From Anaerolineales bacterium UBA877 (GTDB lineage: Bacteria > Chloroflexota > Anaerolineae > Anaerolineales > Villigracilaceae): 41,083 nucleotides of DNA. This document shows positions 1 to 7,875 of this stretch, piece by piece (the first letter of the stretch is position 1; every line of letters begins with the position of its first letter). The notes beneath the pieces were generated by a model, which did not search any database, was not told the DNA's origin, and saw only the letters and a list, made by a program, of their open reading frames with translations. Location: the NCBI GenBank assembly GCA_002294405.1, contig DBFP01000041.1, positions 1,029-42,111 on the forward strand, read 5' to 3'. The position numbers were made by a program, and so were the translations under genes.

Positions 1-200
1 TCCGGGATTTTACCGAGGGTTTGGTCAAAATCCAATTCCTGCAATGCGTTCAGTATTTGCTCCCGTTCAGCTAGGAGTGTTGAGGTTTCCTGACTGCTCT
101 CCACAGCCCGGCGGCTGCTTCGTTCGAAAAACGGCCGGCTAACGTAGAAGACGATCAGGGCGAATACCAAAAAGATGAGGAAAATAGCAACTGGATCCAT
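1..200 (-). CDS. CcmI-like cytochrome c biogenesis protein, N-terminal part (3' end cut by window)
   Basis: About 66 residues are visible, running off the window edge. They begin with one membrane helix (residues 4-22), followed by a charged stretch containing LAEREQILNALQELDFD and LGKIP. This 'E..L.AL.ELDFD...GK' pattern is typical of the segment after the first helix in CcmI/CycH-type proteins and their short bacterial relatives, which present apocytochrome to the heme lyase. The ATG at 198-200 has a GGGGAG ribosome site just upstream and follows the ccmG stop by 5 bases, so the gene is the last visible member of the ccmE-F-H-G run. Whether the missing part carries TPR repeats or a zinc ribbon cannot be seen. 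Confidence 0.72.
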   Translation of the reverse strand, partial: MDPVAIFLIFLVFALIVFYVSRPFFERSSRRAVESSQETSTLLAEREQILNALQELDFDQTLGKIP

Positions 201-205
201 ACAAA

Positions 206-793
206 TTATCTCCCCGCCAGCAATGGATCGATGAGAGCCTGAATCTCCGCCACGGATTGAAAAGGACCAATCTGGATGGAGCGCAGAATTCCCTGCTGGT
301 CAATAATATAAGTCTCGGGGACGCCCAGGTTGCGGTTGAAAATTTGCGAAATTCGAGTTCCCATATCAGGTCCATTGGGGTAGGTGAGGTTAAAGTCGGT
401 CATATATGAACGGGCTTCAGGTTCTGTGTCCACGTAGTCCACACCCAAGAACACCACCTGCCCAGTTTCTGCATATGAACGCCAGGCAGTTTCCAGTGCC
501 GCAGCTTCGGTCCGACAGGGCTGGCACCATGAAGCCCAGAAATTTACCAAAACCACCCTGCCTTTCAGTTCGGATAATTTGACGGCTGAAGCTCCATTGT
601 ATTCATAACCGCTGAAAAGCGGCAGTGAGAAATCAGGGACCACTGAGCCTTTCCCGAGGATGGGATTTTTCGCCTTCATGAGCCCGGTCGCAAGAAGCCC
701 GAGCAACCCGAGCAAGCCGACCCAGATAAGGACCTGCGCCCAGACCGGAACCCCCCGTTTTGGTGCAGGTGCAGATGTGGAATCTTGCAGCAT
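206..793 (-). CDS. ccmG: Thiol:disulfide oxidoreductase of the CcmG/ResA/TlpA type
   Basis: A membrane-anchored thioredoxin-like protein of 195 residues, a normal length for the family. A helix at about 19-40 anchors it, with the redox domain expected outside the membrane. The active site is WCQPC (Cys90, Cys93), preceded by VVLVNFWAS. Later VPETYIID fits the cis-proline loop and following strand. Family members reduce the CXXCH cysteines of apocytochromes, or CcmH, so that heme can be attached. The start has an AGGAGG site 8 bases upstream. It sits 12 bases after ccmH and 5 bases before the ccmI-like gene, clearly one transcript. It could equally be named resA; the ccm context favours ccmG. 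Confidence 0.9.
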   Translation of the reverse strand: MLQDSTSAPAPKRGVPVWAQVLIWVGLLGLLGLLATGLMKAKNPILGKGSVVPDFSLPLFSGYEYNGASAVKLSELKGRVVLVNFWASWCQPCRTEAAALETAWRSYAETGQVVFLGVDYVDTEPEARSYMTDFNLTYPNGPDMGTRISQIFNRNLGVPETYIIDQQGILRSIQIGPFQSVAEIQALIDPLLAGR

Positions 794-805
794 TCTTCTA
801 ACCTC

Positions 806-1336
806 CTAGTTGCGTTTCCTGAGTTCTTCTTCGAGACGGGACGTATACTCATCGTCCTGATTTGGAATGGGCTTCCGGGTGACCTCATCCCCGGACCCTT
901 GAGTTGATGTGTCACCGCCCGTGGCAACGGGTTCACTCCCGATCCGTTTCCATGTCCGGAATGCCAGGAAGAGCAAAGTTGCACCGGCGATAAAGGCAAC
1001 CGGCGGGACGACATACACCAGCCAGTTAATTCCCGTGCGCGGCGGTTCTGACAGAACCCGGGCACCATAATAATCCACAAAATACTGCTTTATCTCAGCC
1101 TCGGTCTTCCCTTCAGAAAGCATCTGGCGGATGAGCTCGCGCCACTGATGGCAGGCAGTGGTTGGACAAACATCCAGGGGAGTGTTTTCACAAACCGGAC
1201 AATACAACTGATGGGCAATGGCGTTCACTTCGTCGTCGGAGGGTGTTGCTTTCTGGGCTGACACGGTGAAAACAGGAACCAAGATTGCCAGTAAAAGCAT
1301 GCAGAAAGAAAGAAGAAGGATGGGTTTCGTTTTCAT
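806..1336 (-). CDS. ccmH: Cytochrome c maturation protein CcmH
   Basis: 176 residues. A signal/anchor helix (5-27) is followed by the CcmH domain with LYCPVC (Cys46, Cys49), the thiol pair that in known CcmH proteins forms a mixed disulfide with apocytochrome c. The usual 'RELI..ML..GKTE.EI..YFVD.YG..VL..PP' block follows. A second helix is near 107-128 and the tail is charged. Two extra cysteines (Cys57, Cys62, in VCPTTACHQW) lie in the insertion after the active site. The ATG overlaps the ccmF stop as ATGA and has AGGAGGGG upstream, showing translational coupling. Its presence beside a cysteine-type CcmE is notable, because that CcmE variant is usually discussed for systems lacking CcmH. 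Confidence 0.92.
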   Translation of the reverse strand: MKTKPILLLSFCMLLLAILVPVFTVSAQKATPSDDEVNAIAHQLYCPVCENTPLDVCPTTACHQWRELIRQMLSEGKTEAEIKQYFVDYYGARVLSEPPRTGINWLVYVVPPVAFIAGATLLFLAFRTWKRIGSEPVATGGDTSTQGSGDEVTRKPIPNQDDEYTSRLEEELRKRN

Positions 1337-3357
1337 TTATTCCCCTCCTGCCTGTCTTCATCTCGGTTCGGCCAGGCAGCCACCAGGAATCCGAAAACGA
1401 ACATCAGGCTGCCGATCCAAAGCCAATTGACCAAAGGATTATGATAAACCTTAAAGGGTGCCTGTGCAGAAGACACGTTCTCCCAATTAACCAATACAAC
1501 ATACAGATCATCTGCCAGCGTTGAGCGAACCCCCGCAATCGTCATGGGCTGTCCGCCGGCGTAATAATCATAACGGGGGTAGAGTTCCCCCAGTGATTTT
1601 CCATTCTTGAAAACGGTGAGAACAGCACGGGTGACGATGCGTCCATCCGCATAAGGGAATTGTGCCAATGAGTCAAACCGGAGGGTATAGCCGGAAATCT
1701 GGATATCCTCACCGACCGCCATGGTTTTTTGAGTCGTGGTCTGAAACAACTCAATCCCCAGGATGCCTATGGCCATCACAACCATGCTGAGATGGATCAG
1801 GTAACCGCCATAACGTCGGCGATTATGCCCACCCAACTTCCACAGGGCGACCAGGAAATTCTCATCGGTTTTTTTCTGCCGGGAACGGGTTCCGCGCCAG
1901 AATTCAAATAGGGTCACGAAAACCACGAACGCCACCAACAAGAACCCAACCAGCGCGATCCAATTTCGCATTCCCAGGATCAATAACACTGCCAGAACCA
2001 AACCTGTGGGAATCGCAGGTTTCCATAAGGCACGCCCCAGGGTCTTATATGTTGATTTTCCCCAGGCTGAAAGTGGAGCGATGCCCATCAAGGCCAGCAG
2101 GGCGCCAAACAACGGCCCGTTGGCACGCAGGTAGAACGGGGGTCCGACAGTCACTTTCTGACCCGTGACCAGCTCGGAGATCAATGGGAAAATCACACCC
2201 CAAAAGCAGACGATTAGAACTCCCATAAAAAGCAGGTTGTTAAGCAGGAAAAGTGCCTCGCGAGAAAAAAGCGAGTGCATCTCCACCTCGGCATGCAGAT
2301 CCTTCCAGCGGTATATCAAAAGGGCTACAGAGGTGGCAAAGGTGATCCCAATGAAAACAAAGAACATCGGTCCGATGGCGCTTTGAGCGAACGCATGCAC
2401 GGATGAAAGCACCCCAGAGCGGGTGAGGAAGGTTCCAAAAATAACCAGGGCGTATGTCAAAATGATGAGCAGCATATTCCATTGTTTGAACATGCCCCGC
2501 TTTTCCTGGATCATTACACTATGCAGGAAGGCGGTTCCTGTCAACCAGGGCATCAGGGCAGCGATCTCGACCGGGTCCCAAGCCCAGTACCCCCCCCAAC
2601 CAAGTACATCATATGCCCAGCGCATTCCCAACACCAATCCGAGAGAAAGGAACACCCAGGCGACCAGGGTCCAGCGCCGGGTGAGTCGAATCCAACGGTC
2701 ATCTGAGCGACCGGTGACCAGGGCTGCGATGGCGAAGGCATACGGGATGACAAAAGCCACGAACCCAAGATACAGCATTGGAGGGTGGATGATCATGCCG
2801 GGATGACGCAGTAGCGGATTAAGCCCCTGGCCATCTGCGGGTGTAAAGGGAAACGCTCCAACGGGAGCGAACATGCGCCCAATAAATTCTCCCCCGGCAG
2901 TCTGCCACCAGCGTGTAAAAGGATTCTCATAAAGGATGGTCAGGGATAAGAAAAATGCAAGTGTGAGTGAAGTTACCACGATCACCCAGGGTAACAGTTC
3001 ATGGTCGCGGTCCCATTTGCGTAAGGTAACCGCAAAGGCAAAGGCTGCCATCAACCACGACCACAAGACGAGTGATCCGGCCTGGCCCCCCCATAATGCC
3101 GTCAGCTTAAGATAGAACGGCATGTCGTTGCTGGTGACTGAATAAACATATTGGAGTTCATAGTGACCCGTGACCAGCAGGTAGGCAAGAGTCAAAACTC
3201 CGGTTGTGATAAGGGGAAATATCAAAAACAAACCACGCCGGGCAGCCTCCACCCAGCGGTCAGATTTATTAAAATACCCTGCAACCGCCGCACCCAAGCT
3301 GAAAAGTGCCAGCAGGAATGTCAGCACGAATACGCCATAGCCAAATTGTGCCAGCAT
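1333..3357 (-). CDS. ccmF: Cytochrome c heme lyase subunit CcmF
   Basis: A polytopic membrane protein of 674 residues, typical for CcmF/NrfE. It carries the signature GLNPLLRHPGMIIHPPMLY (about 178-196) and the WWD heme-handling motif WGGYWAWDPVE (about 254-264). A periplasmic domain of about 120 residues precedes the last helix. CcmF takes heme from CcmE and, with CcmH/I, ligates it to CXXCH motifs. The start at 3357 has AGGAG five bases upstream. The 147 bases between it and ccmE hold no gene I can support. CcmA, CcmB and CcmC, which load heme onto CcmE, must be encoded elsewhere if the system is complete. Confidence 0.95.
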   Translation of the reverse strand: MLAQFGYGVFVLTFLLALFSLGAAVAGYFNKSDRWVEAARRGLFLIFPLITTGVLTLAYLLVTGHYELQYVYSVTSNDMPFYLKLTALWGGQAGSLVLWSWLMAAFAFAVTLRKWDRDHELLPWVIVVTSLTLAFFLSLTILYENPFTRWWQTAGGEFIGRMFAPVGAFPFTPADGQGLNPLLRHPGMIIHPPMLYLGFVAFVIPYAFAIAALVTGRSDDRWIRLTRRWTLVAWVFLSLGLVLGMRWAYDVLGWGGYWAWDPVEIAALMPWLTGTAFLHSVMIQEKRGMFKQWNMLLIILTYALVIFGTFLTRSGVLSSVHAFAQSAIGPMFFVFIGITFATSVALLIYRWKDLHAEVEMHSLFSREALFLLNNLLFMGVLIVCFWGVIFPLISELVTGQKVTVGPPFYLRANGPLFGALLALMGIAPLSAWGKSTYKTLGRALWKPAIPTGLVLAVLLILGMRNWIALVGFLLVAFVVFVTLFEFWRGTRSRQKKTDENFLVALWKLGGHNRRRYGGYLIHLSMVVMAIGILGIELFQTTTQKTMAVGEDIQISGYTLRFDSLAQFPYADGRIVTRAVLTVFKNGKSLGELYPRYDYYAGGQPMTIAGVRSTLADDLYVVLVNWENVSSAQAPFKVYHNPLVNWLWIGSLMFVFGFLVAAWPNRDEDRQEGNK

Positions 3358-3504
3358 GAAAACTCCTATATAGTTGTTTGCGAGCAGACTGGGAAGGAGA
3401 CTGCTTCTATCAAGAAACCGTAAATTCCCTGGGGTAAAGGATTCTAAAAATTCCTAATCCGGTCATTTATTTTGTTGTTTTTACCAGTCAATCACACGCT
3501 GCGG

Positions 3505-4014
3505 TCAGTTCCCTGGAACAACCTGGCTGGGAACAGCTTCCTGGTATTTGGTGGGGCATTTGAGCAACAGCTCATCTGCATGGAAGGCGCCATCCTCACC
3601 CAAATGCCCGGTGACAATCGCCTGGGCCTCATTTCGCAATAGATCGGGTTTTGGACCGTTGTAGATTACTTTTAACCGAGCCCGCGCAGGATCCGAGACC
3701 GCGGCATGCAGTACGGCAGCCAATCCACCACCCGCCTCAATTGCTGAGTTATCCCCGGGAACGTGGGCGATGTCAAAAGATAAATCCATCGTCTGGGGAT
3801 CGAAATTGATGGAGTCACCGATCACCGCGCCGGAGAGACGCAGACTGCGTCCCACCAGGGAGGAGTTCTTGGATTTTAATTCATTTACGGTCATGAAGTA
3901 TTCGGCATTGGCCTGGGTTGCTGAAACGATAAGATAAATCACCGCCGCCAAAATGAGCAGGCCGCCAAGAATAAATTTTCCGCGACCTTGTCCTAGCTTA
4001 TTGGGGATCTGCAT
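3505..4014 (-). CDS. ccmE: Heme chaperone CcmE, cysteine (CxxxY) variant
   Basis: 169 residues from the ATG at 4014, chosen because GGAGGT lies five bases upstream; an in-frame start at 4047 has no ribosome site. One anchor helix (about 14-30) leads to the OB-fold: FMTVNELK, GRSLRLSGAVIGDSI, LKVIYNG, VTGHLGEDGAFHADELLLKCP. CcmE carries heme covalently to CcmF. In E. coli the bond is to a histidine in HxxxY. Here the equivalent stretch is CPTKY, so Cys153 replaces the histidine and Tyr157 is kept. This variant is known from archaea and sulfate reducers. The gene lies 89 bases after the response regulator and may be cotranscribed with it. Confidence 0.93.
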   Translation of the reverse strand: MQIPNKLGQGRGKFILGGLLILAAVIYLIVSATQANAEYFMTVNELKSKNSSLVGRSLRLSGAVIGDSINFDPQTMDLSFDIAHVPGDNSAIEAGGGLAAVLHAAVSDPARARLKVIYNGPKPDLLRNEAQAIVTGHLGEDGAFHADELLLKCPTKYQEAVPSQVVPGN

Positions 4015-4103
4015 TTCATACCTCCAAAATATTCTCGCACGTTCCAAACTAATTTTACATATATAGATTAGCGCAAGGTGAGAATGTGAAAGATGGTACC
4101 AGT

Positions 4104-4799
4104 TTAGTGCAGCTGAACCAACCCGGTTCGAATGGCAAATTTCACCAATTCCGTACGGGAATGCATATTAAGTTTATGCATGATGCGTTCACGATGCCGG
4201 GCGATCGTCTTGGGGCTGAGCTCGAGTTGTTTTCCTATTTGTTGATTATTGGAACCGTGCGCCACCAGTTCCAACACCTGGCGTTCACGCTGGCTGAGAA
4301 CATCCAAGCCAATGGCATGGGTAATCCCATTTTCCACCTGGGCGGACGATTGGAGCGGAGAAGACTGCCTGACCAGCCGCTGGTAATCTTCAAGGAGCCA
4401 GCGCGCCAGCGCAGGTTGGAGAAAAACATTACCGGCATATATGGCGTGGATGGCTGCTATGAGATCATCCCCAGCAGCCTGCTTGGTGATATACCCCGAG
4501 GCTCCAGCCGCCAGCATTTGCATGAAATACTGCTTGTCGTCGTGGACAGTCAAAGCAAGGATCAGGCTCTGTGGGCACAAGACCCGCAGCCGGCGGGTGG
4601 CCTCCAAACCGTCAACACCTGGCATGGTAATATCCATCAGGATCACATCGGGGTGTGATTCCAATGCCCGGCTGACGGCTTCTTCACCGTCACTGGCCTC
4701 CGCCACAACCTCGAAATCCTCCTGGGTTTGCAGGAAGTTCTTTAAACCAACGCGAACAACTTCATGGTCATCCACGAGCATTAATCGAATTTTTTTCAT
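4104..4799 (-). CDS. NarL/FixJ-type response regulator (pair 1)
   Basis: 231 residues. A receiver domain (about 4-120) shows Asp10/Asp11 and phospho-acceptor Asp56 in DVILMDITMPG. The LuxR-type helix-turn-helix (about 165-228) contains LSQRERQVLELVAHGSNN and SPKTIARHRERIMHKL. The ATG at 4799 is preferred because AGAGGA lies six bases upstream and the protein then begins directly with the first receiver strand; a longer in-frame start at 4865 would run back into the kinase gene. It starts 28 bases after the kinase stop and is surely its partner. It is paralogous to the regulator at 19329. Targets are inferred to be the TTGGG-N8-CCCAA boxes in front of the kinase and cytochrome genes. Confidence 0.93.
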   Translation of the reverse strand: MKKIRLMLVDDHEVVRVGLKNFLQTQEDFEVVAEASDGEEAVSRALESHPDVILMDITMPGVDGLEATRRLRVLCPQSLILALTVHDDKQYFMQMLAAGASGYITKQAAGDDLIAAIHAIYAGNVFLQPALARWLLEDYQRLVRQSSPLQSSAQVENGITHAIGLDVLSQRERQVLELVAHGSNNQQIGKQLELSPKTIARHRERIMHKLNMHSRTELVKFAIRTGLVQLH

Positions 4800-4827
4800 G
4801 GTAGTCCTCTCTCCCGATAAATGGAAT

Positions 4828-6312
4828 TCAGGGGATGATATCAAATGCAGGGACTGAAACCTCAACGATCGTCCCTACACCCGGTTCGGAAGCGATGTAC
4901 AGGTCACCGCCCACCGATTCCACCCTCTCACGCATCCCTGCCAAGCCCCAGCCGCGCGGGGGGGCAAAAGATTCCACAGGGTTAAAACCAACTCCTGAGT
5001 CTTCTATTTTCATATTAATTTCCTGGAGGTTGAAAACCATTAAGATCCTGGCTTGTGATACTTGAGCGTGACGAATAACATTATGCAGGGCTTCCTGAGC
5101 AACTCTAAAGAGAACGGTTTCAATCACTGAATCAAGCCGCCGGGACTTTCCCTGAATTTCAATTGAAACATTCAATCCTGAGGTCTTGCTGTCATCCTTC
5201 AGGTAATCCAGTGCAGAAATAAGTCCCAGATCATCCAGCTGCGCCGGGCGCAGACCGTGAACCATCCGGTAGAGGCCCTTGGACATTTGCTTGCCAAGGC
5301 TTTGAAGCCTGTCGACCAGTTTAATGATTTCCGGTCGTCCGCCCAGAGTGCGGAGGGTGGCCAAATCCAGGGAAAATGCCGTTAATACCTGGGAGGTTTC
5401 ATCATGGAGCTCACGAGCGATGCGGGACCGCTCCTCCTCCTGAGCCATTACCGTGTGTCGCAGCAATTCCCGCCTCATCGCTTCGCGCCTGGTTAATTCC
5501 TGTTGGATCTGTTCCAATGCATCCAGGCGTTCTTTTTGGGCAAAAACCAACTGCCGCTGTCGTTCCTTCTCGAGGATCTGGGTGGCCCTCAAGAGGCTTA
5601 GCGTGATGAGCACAGCCAGGATAGCCCGCAAGCCTTGAATGGGGAAACCGGTCATGGTTCGAAAGGAAGTCGAGTTTAGGACCCGGGCGGGGAACATATC
5701 GATGGCGGGGACGAAAAATTGCGATAAAGCATACAATCCAAATCCGATGGCTGCCCAGGTTAGTAATATCATCACCCACCTGCGTCCGCCGACCCTGGCG
5801 CTTTGTGCTTCAGCTTGCAAGGCGAAGGCTGCAAGAAATGCACCGGGAACCGCCAACAAATAACGGGTCAAAATATCGAGAATGTTTACGAATAATGTTG
5901 TACCTGTGCGGTAGGTGAAAACACAAGATGCCAGGATTCCAATCCCGTAAATGGCCAGCGTTCCCCAACCAAAATATGTGGATATGCCCGGATTTAAGTT
6001 GTGTGCATGCAAAGTCAAGATACCGAAAAGCATCAGCGAAAAAAAAGATGCTGCCAATATTACGAGTCGAAGCCAAATAAGCCAGGCTGGCAGCTGGGTT
6101 CCCTGCGAAACAGATTGCAGCAAAAAGGCCTCCAGCCATTCATGAGCTCCATGAATCAAACCAAAGGCTGCCAGCAGAGGGAGGAAGCGTGTCTCAGCCA
6201 AAGAGGGGGAGCGTTCCGATTCAAGGGCTAGCGTGAGCCCCATGCCAAAAAAGGCCAGGCCGTAGGCAAAATATATTACCAGTAAAACCAAATCTAGAGA
6301 TTGACCAGACAT
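4828..6312 (-). CDS. Membrane sensor histidine kinase, NarX/LuxR-partner type (pair 1)
   Basis: 494 residues. About seven membrane helices fill residues 8-240, then comes a coiled coil (about 245-290). A HisKA_3 box follows with His303 in RIARELHDETSQ, then a HATPase domain with ALHNVIRHA, DSGVGF and GWGLAGMRERV. There is no separate extracytoplasmic sensor domain, so the membrane part is the likely sensor. Its start shares a YGLAFF.MGL...LE..RS...L.PLLAAFGL.H...EWLE.F pattern with the kinase at 19951, including buried His and Glu residues. There is no Shine-Dalgarno sequence before the ATG at 6312, and a TATAGT -10 element ends only 7 bases upstream, so the message may be leaderless. The signal is unknown; a redox or quinone cue is a guess. 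Confidence 0.92.
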   Translation of the reverse strand: MSGQSLDLVLLVIYFAYGLAFFGMGLTLALESERSPSLAETRFLPLLAAFGLIHGAHEWLEAFLLQSVSQGTQLPAWLIWLRLVILAASFFSLMLFGILTLHAHNLNPGISTYFGWGTLAIYGIGILASCVFTYRTGTTLFVNILDILTRYLLAVPGAFLAAFALQAEAQSARVGGRRWVMILLTWAAIGFGLYALSQFFVPAIDMFPARVLNSTSFRTMTGFPIQGLRAILAVLITLSLLRATQILEKERQRQLVFAQKERLDALEQIQQELTRREAMRRELLRHTVMAQEEERSRIARELHDETSQVLTAFSLDLATLRTLGGRPEIIKLVDRLQSLGKQMSKGLYRMVHGLRPAQLDDLGLISALDYLKDDSKTSGLNVSIEIQGKSRRLDSVIETVLFRVAQEALHNVIRHAQVSQARILMVFNLQEINMKIEDSGVGFNPVESFAPPRGWGLAGMRERVESVGGDLYIASEPGVGTIVEVSVPAFDIIP

Positions 6313-6319
6313 GTTCGCA

Positions 6320-6325
6320 ACTATA
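6320..6325 (-). promoter_or_regulatory. Probable -10 element of the kinase gene (leaderless)
   Basis: On the minus strand this reads TATAGT. The expected transcription start falls at 6312-6313, at the kinase ATG. It overlaps the edge of the TTGGG-type box at 6326-6343, which would allow autoregulation. No convincing -35 hexamer is seen. Confidence 0.4.
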
Positions 6326-6343
6326 TTGGGTATTTTACACCAA
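6326..6343. promoter_or_regulatory. TTGGG-N8-ACCAA inverted repeat (operator candidate 1)
   Basis: The half sites extend to ATATTGG (6323-6329) and CCAATAT (6340-6346). The box lies 11-34 bases before the kinase start. Its centre (6334.5) is 55 bp from the centre of the GTGAC palindrome. It is related to the boxes at 6435 and 14238, with one mismatched position in the right arm. Confidence 0.55.
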
Positions 6344-6382
6344 TATCTGTTTTATTATTGTGCACATAATCACGGATAGATT

Positions 6383-6396
6383 GTGACGAATGTCAC
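6383..6396. promoter_or_regulatory. CRP/FNR-superfamily-like palindrome GTGAC-N4-GTCAC
   Basis: The sequence GTGACGAATGTCAC has perfect 5-base arms and fits the GTGA-N6-TCAC layout of CRP/FNR family sites. It sits midway between two TTGGG boxes in the divergent region, so it could serve both directions. The same core occurs at 14194-14217. No CRP/FNR gene is in the window. Confidence 0.55.
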
Positions 6397-6434
6397 GTTT
6401 GTTTGTCTCATTTTTCACTTGCTTTTTAACCATA

Positions 6435-6452
6435 TTGGGGTTATAAACCCAA
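6435..6452. promoter_or_regulatory. TTGGG-N8-CCCAA inverted repeat (operator candidate 2)
   Basis: TTGGGGTTATAAACCCAA, with arms extending to TATTGGG (6433-6439) and CCCAATA (6448-6454). It matches the box at 14238-14255 at 16 of 18 positions. A possible -10 (TATTAA, 6458-6463) follows six bases later, so the box would lie in the promoter of the nonaheme cytochrome gene. Confidence 0.65.
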
Positions 6453-6467
6453 TAGTTGTATTAATAT

Positions 6468-6485
6468 CCCCAATCATTATTGGGG
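6468..6485. promoter_or_regulatory. Everted CCCCAAT-N4-ATTGGGG repeat
   Basis: Perfect 7-base arms (6468-6474 and 6479-6485) around CATT. They contain the same CCAAT/ATTGG half sites as the neighbouring boxes but in the opposite relative orientation. It lies just downstream of the presumed -10, so it may be a further operator or a hairpin at the start of the transcript. The remaining leader to 6699 holds only a 48-codon ORF without a ribosome site. Confidence 0.45.
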
Positions 6486-6699
6486 TAATAACTTATGCGT
6501 GTGAAGAACAGATCTTTCATATTTCAATTCAACACCTTAACTGAAACAAATCCTTTTCCGGGTGGGTTGAAACCAACAGATAACAGGATCCCCCGGTTAA
6601 TGACCAGTTCGATCATTTGCTTGAAAACGCTATCCAGGTAAATTTTACGCAGGATCAATAAATTTATTTAGCTCATCCAGTATTTTCTAGGAGAATGTA

Positions 6700-7875
6700 A
6701 TGCGAAGGGAAAAAATAAATCTCCGGTTAAAACTCTTGATCCTGATCGGTGGATTCGGGTTGATAGCTTTGGCTTTTGTTGAGCTGATAAACCCTGTCTC
6801 AGCCTCCCCGGCAGCAAAAATAATTCAAAATACTGTTCAGGCACAAACAGGAGATCCTGATAATTCCGCCTGCTTGTTCTGCCATGGGAAGCCTGGAATG
6901 ACGCGAACACTTCCGAGCGGGGAACCGCTCTCTTTGACCATTGACTCAAACCATTTTGGCTCCTCGGCCCATAAGAGTGTTGCCTGCGTGGAGTGTCACA
7001 CAAACATATCCACGTTCCCTCACCCCGACCTCCAGGCACAGTCCCAACGCCAGTTTTCTATGGAAATGTATACCATCTGCCAGAAATGCCATGTGGATCA
7101 ATACAATAAAACCCTTGATTCTGTCCATATGCGGCAGGTAGCAGCAGGGAATACGAATGCAGCCATCTGCACAGATTGCCATAACCCGCACACACAACCG
7201 GTCATAACTGATGCGAATGGAGGTCTCCTGCCGAATGCTCGCCTCAGCATTCCTGAAATATGTGCCCGCTGTCACAGTGCAATTTACGATACATATAAGA
7301 AGAGTGTCCACGGGGCGGCTTTAACCCAGGAAGGCAACACGGATGTCCCCACCTGCATCGACTGCCATGGGGTACATAATATTGGAGATCCGACCACAAA
7401 TGCGTTTCGGCTCCAATCCCCCCAATTGTGTGCCAAATGCCATACCAATGCAGCCATAATGAACAAATATGGTATCCCCACGCAGGTGCTAAATACCTAT
7501 GTCGCGGATTTCCACGGGACAACCACAACCTTATTTGAAAAAATCACTCCTGACCAGGTAACCAATAAACCGGTCTGCTTTGACTGCCATGGAGTGCATG
7601 ATATCAAGAGGGTGGATGACCCGGTTTACGGCTTGCAAATGAAGACCAATCTGCTTAAGGCGTGCCAGCGCTGTCATCCAGACGCCAGCACCAGTTTTCC
7701 TGATGCATGGATGAGCCATTACATTCCCAGTCCCACTCATTATGCACTCGTCTATTATGTAAATATATTCTACAAGTTCTTTATCCCCACCGTAATCGGT
7801 TCAATGGGTATTTTTGTCACCAGCGATATTGTCCGCCGATTGATCGAGCGCCGTAAAGGAGTCAAGCACGGATGA
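6700..7875 (+). CDS. Nonaheme c-type cytochrome, membrane-anchored
   Basis: 391 residues. A signal/anchor helix (11-35) is followed by nine CXXCH heme sites starting at Cys58, 96, 127, 157, 188, 219, 244, 293 and 322. The spacing is wide and CHGVH occurs twice (222-226, 296-300). A C-terminal helix at about 350-375 ends in a basic tail, so the heme domain should be tethered outside the membrane at both ends. The ATG has AGGAG upstream. Its stop overlaps the next start as ATGA, pairing it with the b561-type protein much as multiheme electron carriers pair with membrane cytochrome b in formate dehydrogenase- or Hmc-like complexes. No catalytic residues of NrfA or Hao type are evident. Role inferred as electron transfer. 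Confidence 0.88.
   Translation: MRREKINLRLKLLILIGGFGLIALAFVELINPVSASPAAKIIQNTVQAQTGDPDNSACLFCHGKPGMTRTLPSGEPLSLTIDSNHFGSSAHKSVACVECHTNISTFPHPDLQAQSQRQFSMEMYTICQKCHVDQYNKTLDSVHMRQVAAGNTNAAICTDCHNPHTQPVITDANGGLLPNARLSIPEICARCHSAIYDTYKKSVHGAALTQEGNTDVPTCIDCHGVHNIGDPTTNAFRLQSPQLCAKCHTNAAIMNKYGIPTQVLNTYVADFHGTTTTLFEKITPDQVTNKPVCFDCHGVHDIKRVDDPVYGLQMKTNLLKACQRCHPDASTSFPDAWMSHYIPSPTHYALVYYVNIFYKFFIPTVIGSMGIFVTSDIVRRLIERRKGVKHG

Noticed and set aside
6494..6640. 48-codon ORF in the leader of the nonaheme gene
   Set aside because: No ribosome site, unremarkable composition, and it falls within what looks like a regulatory leader.
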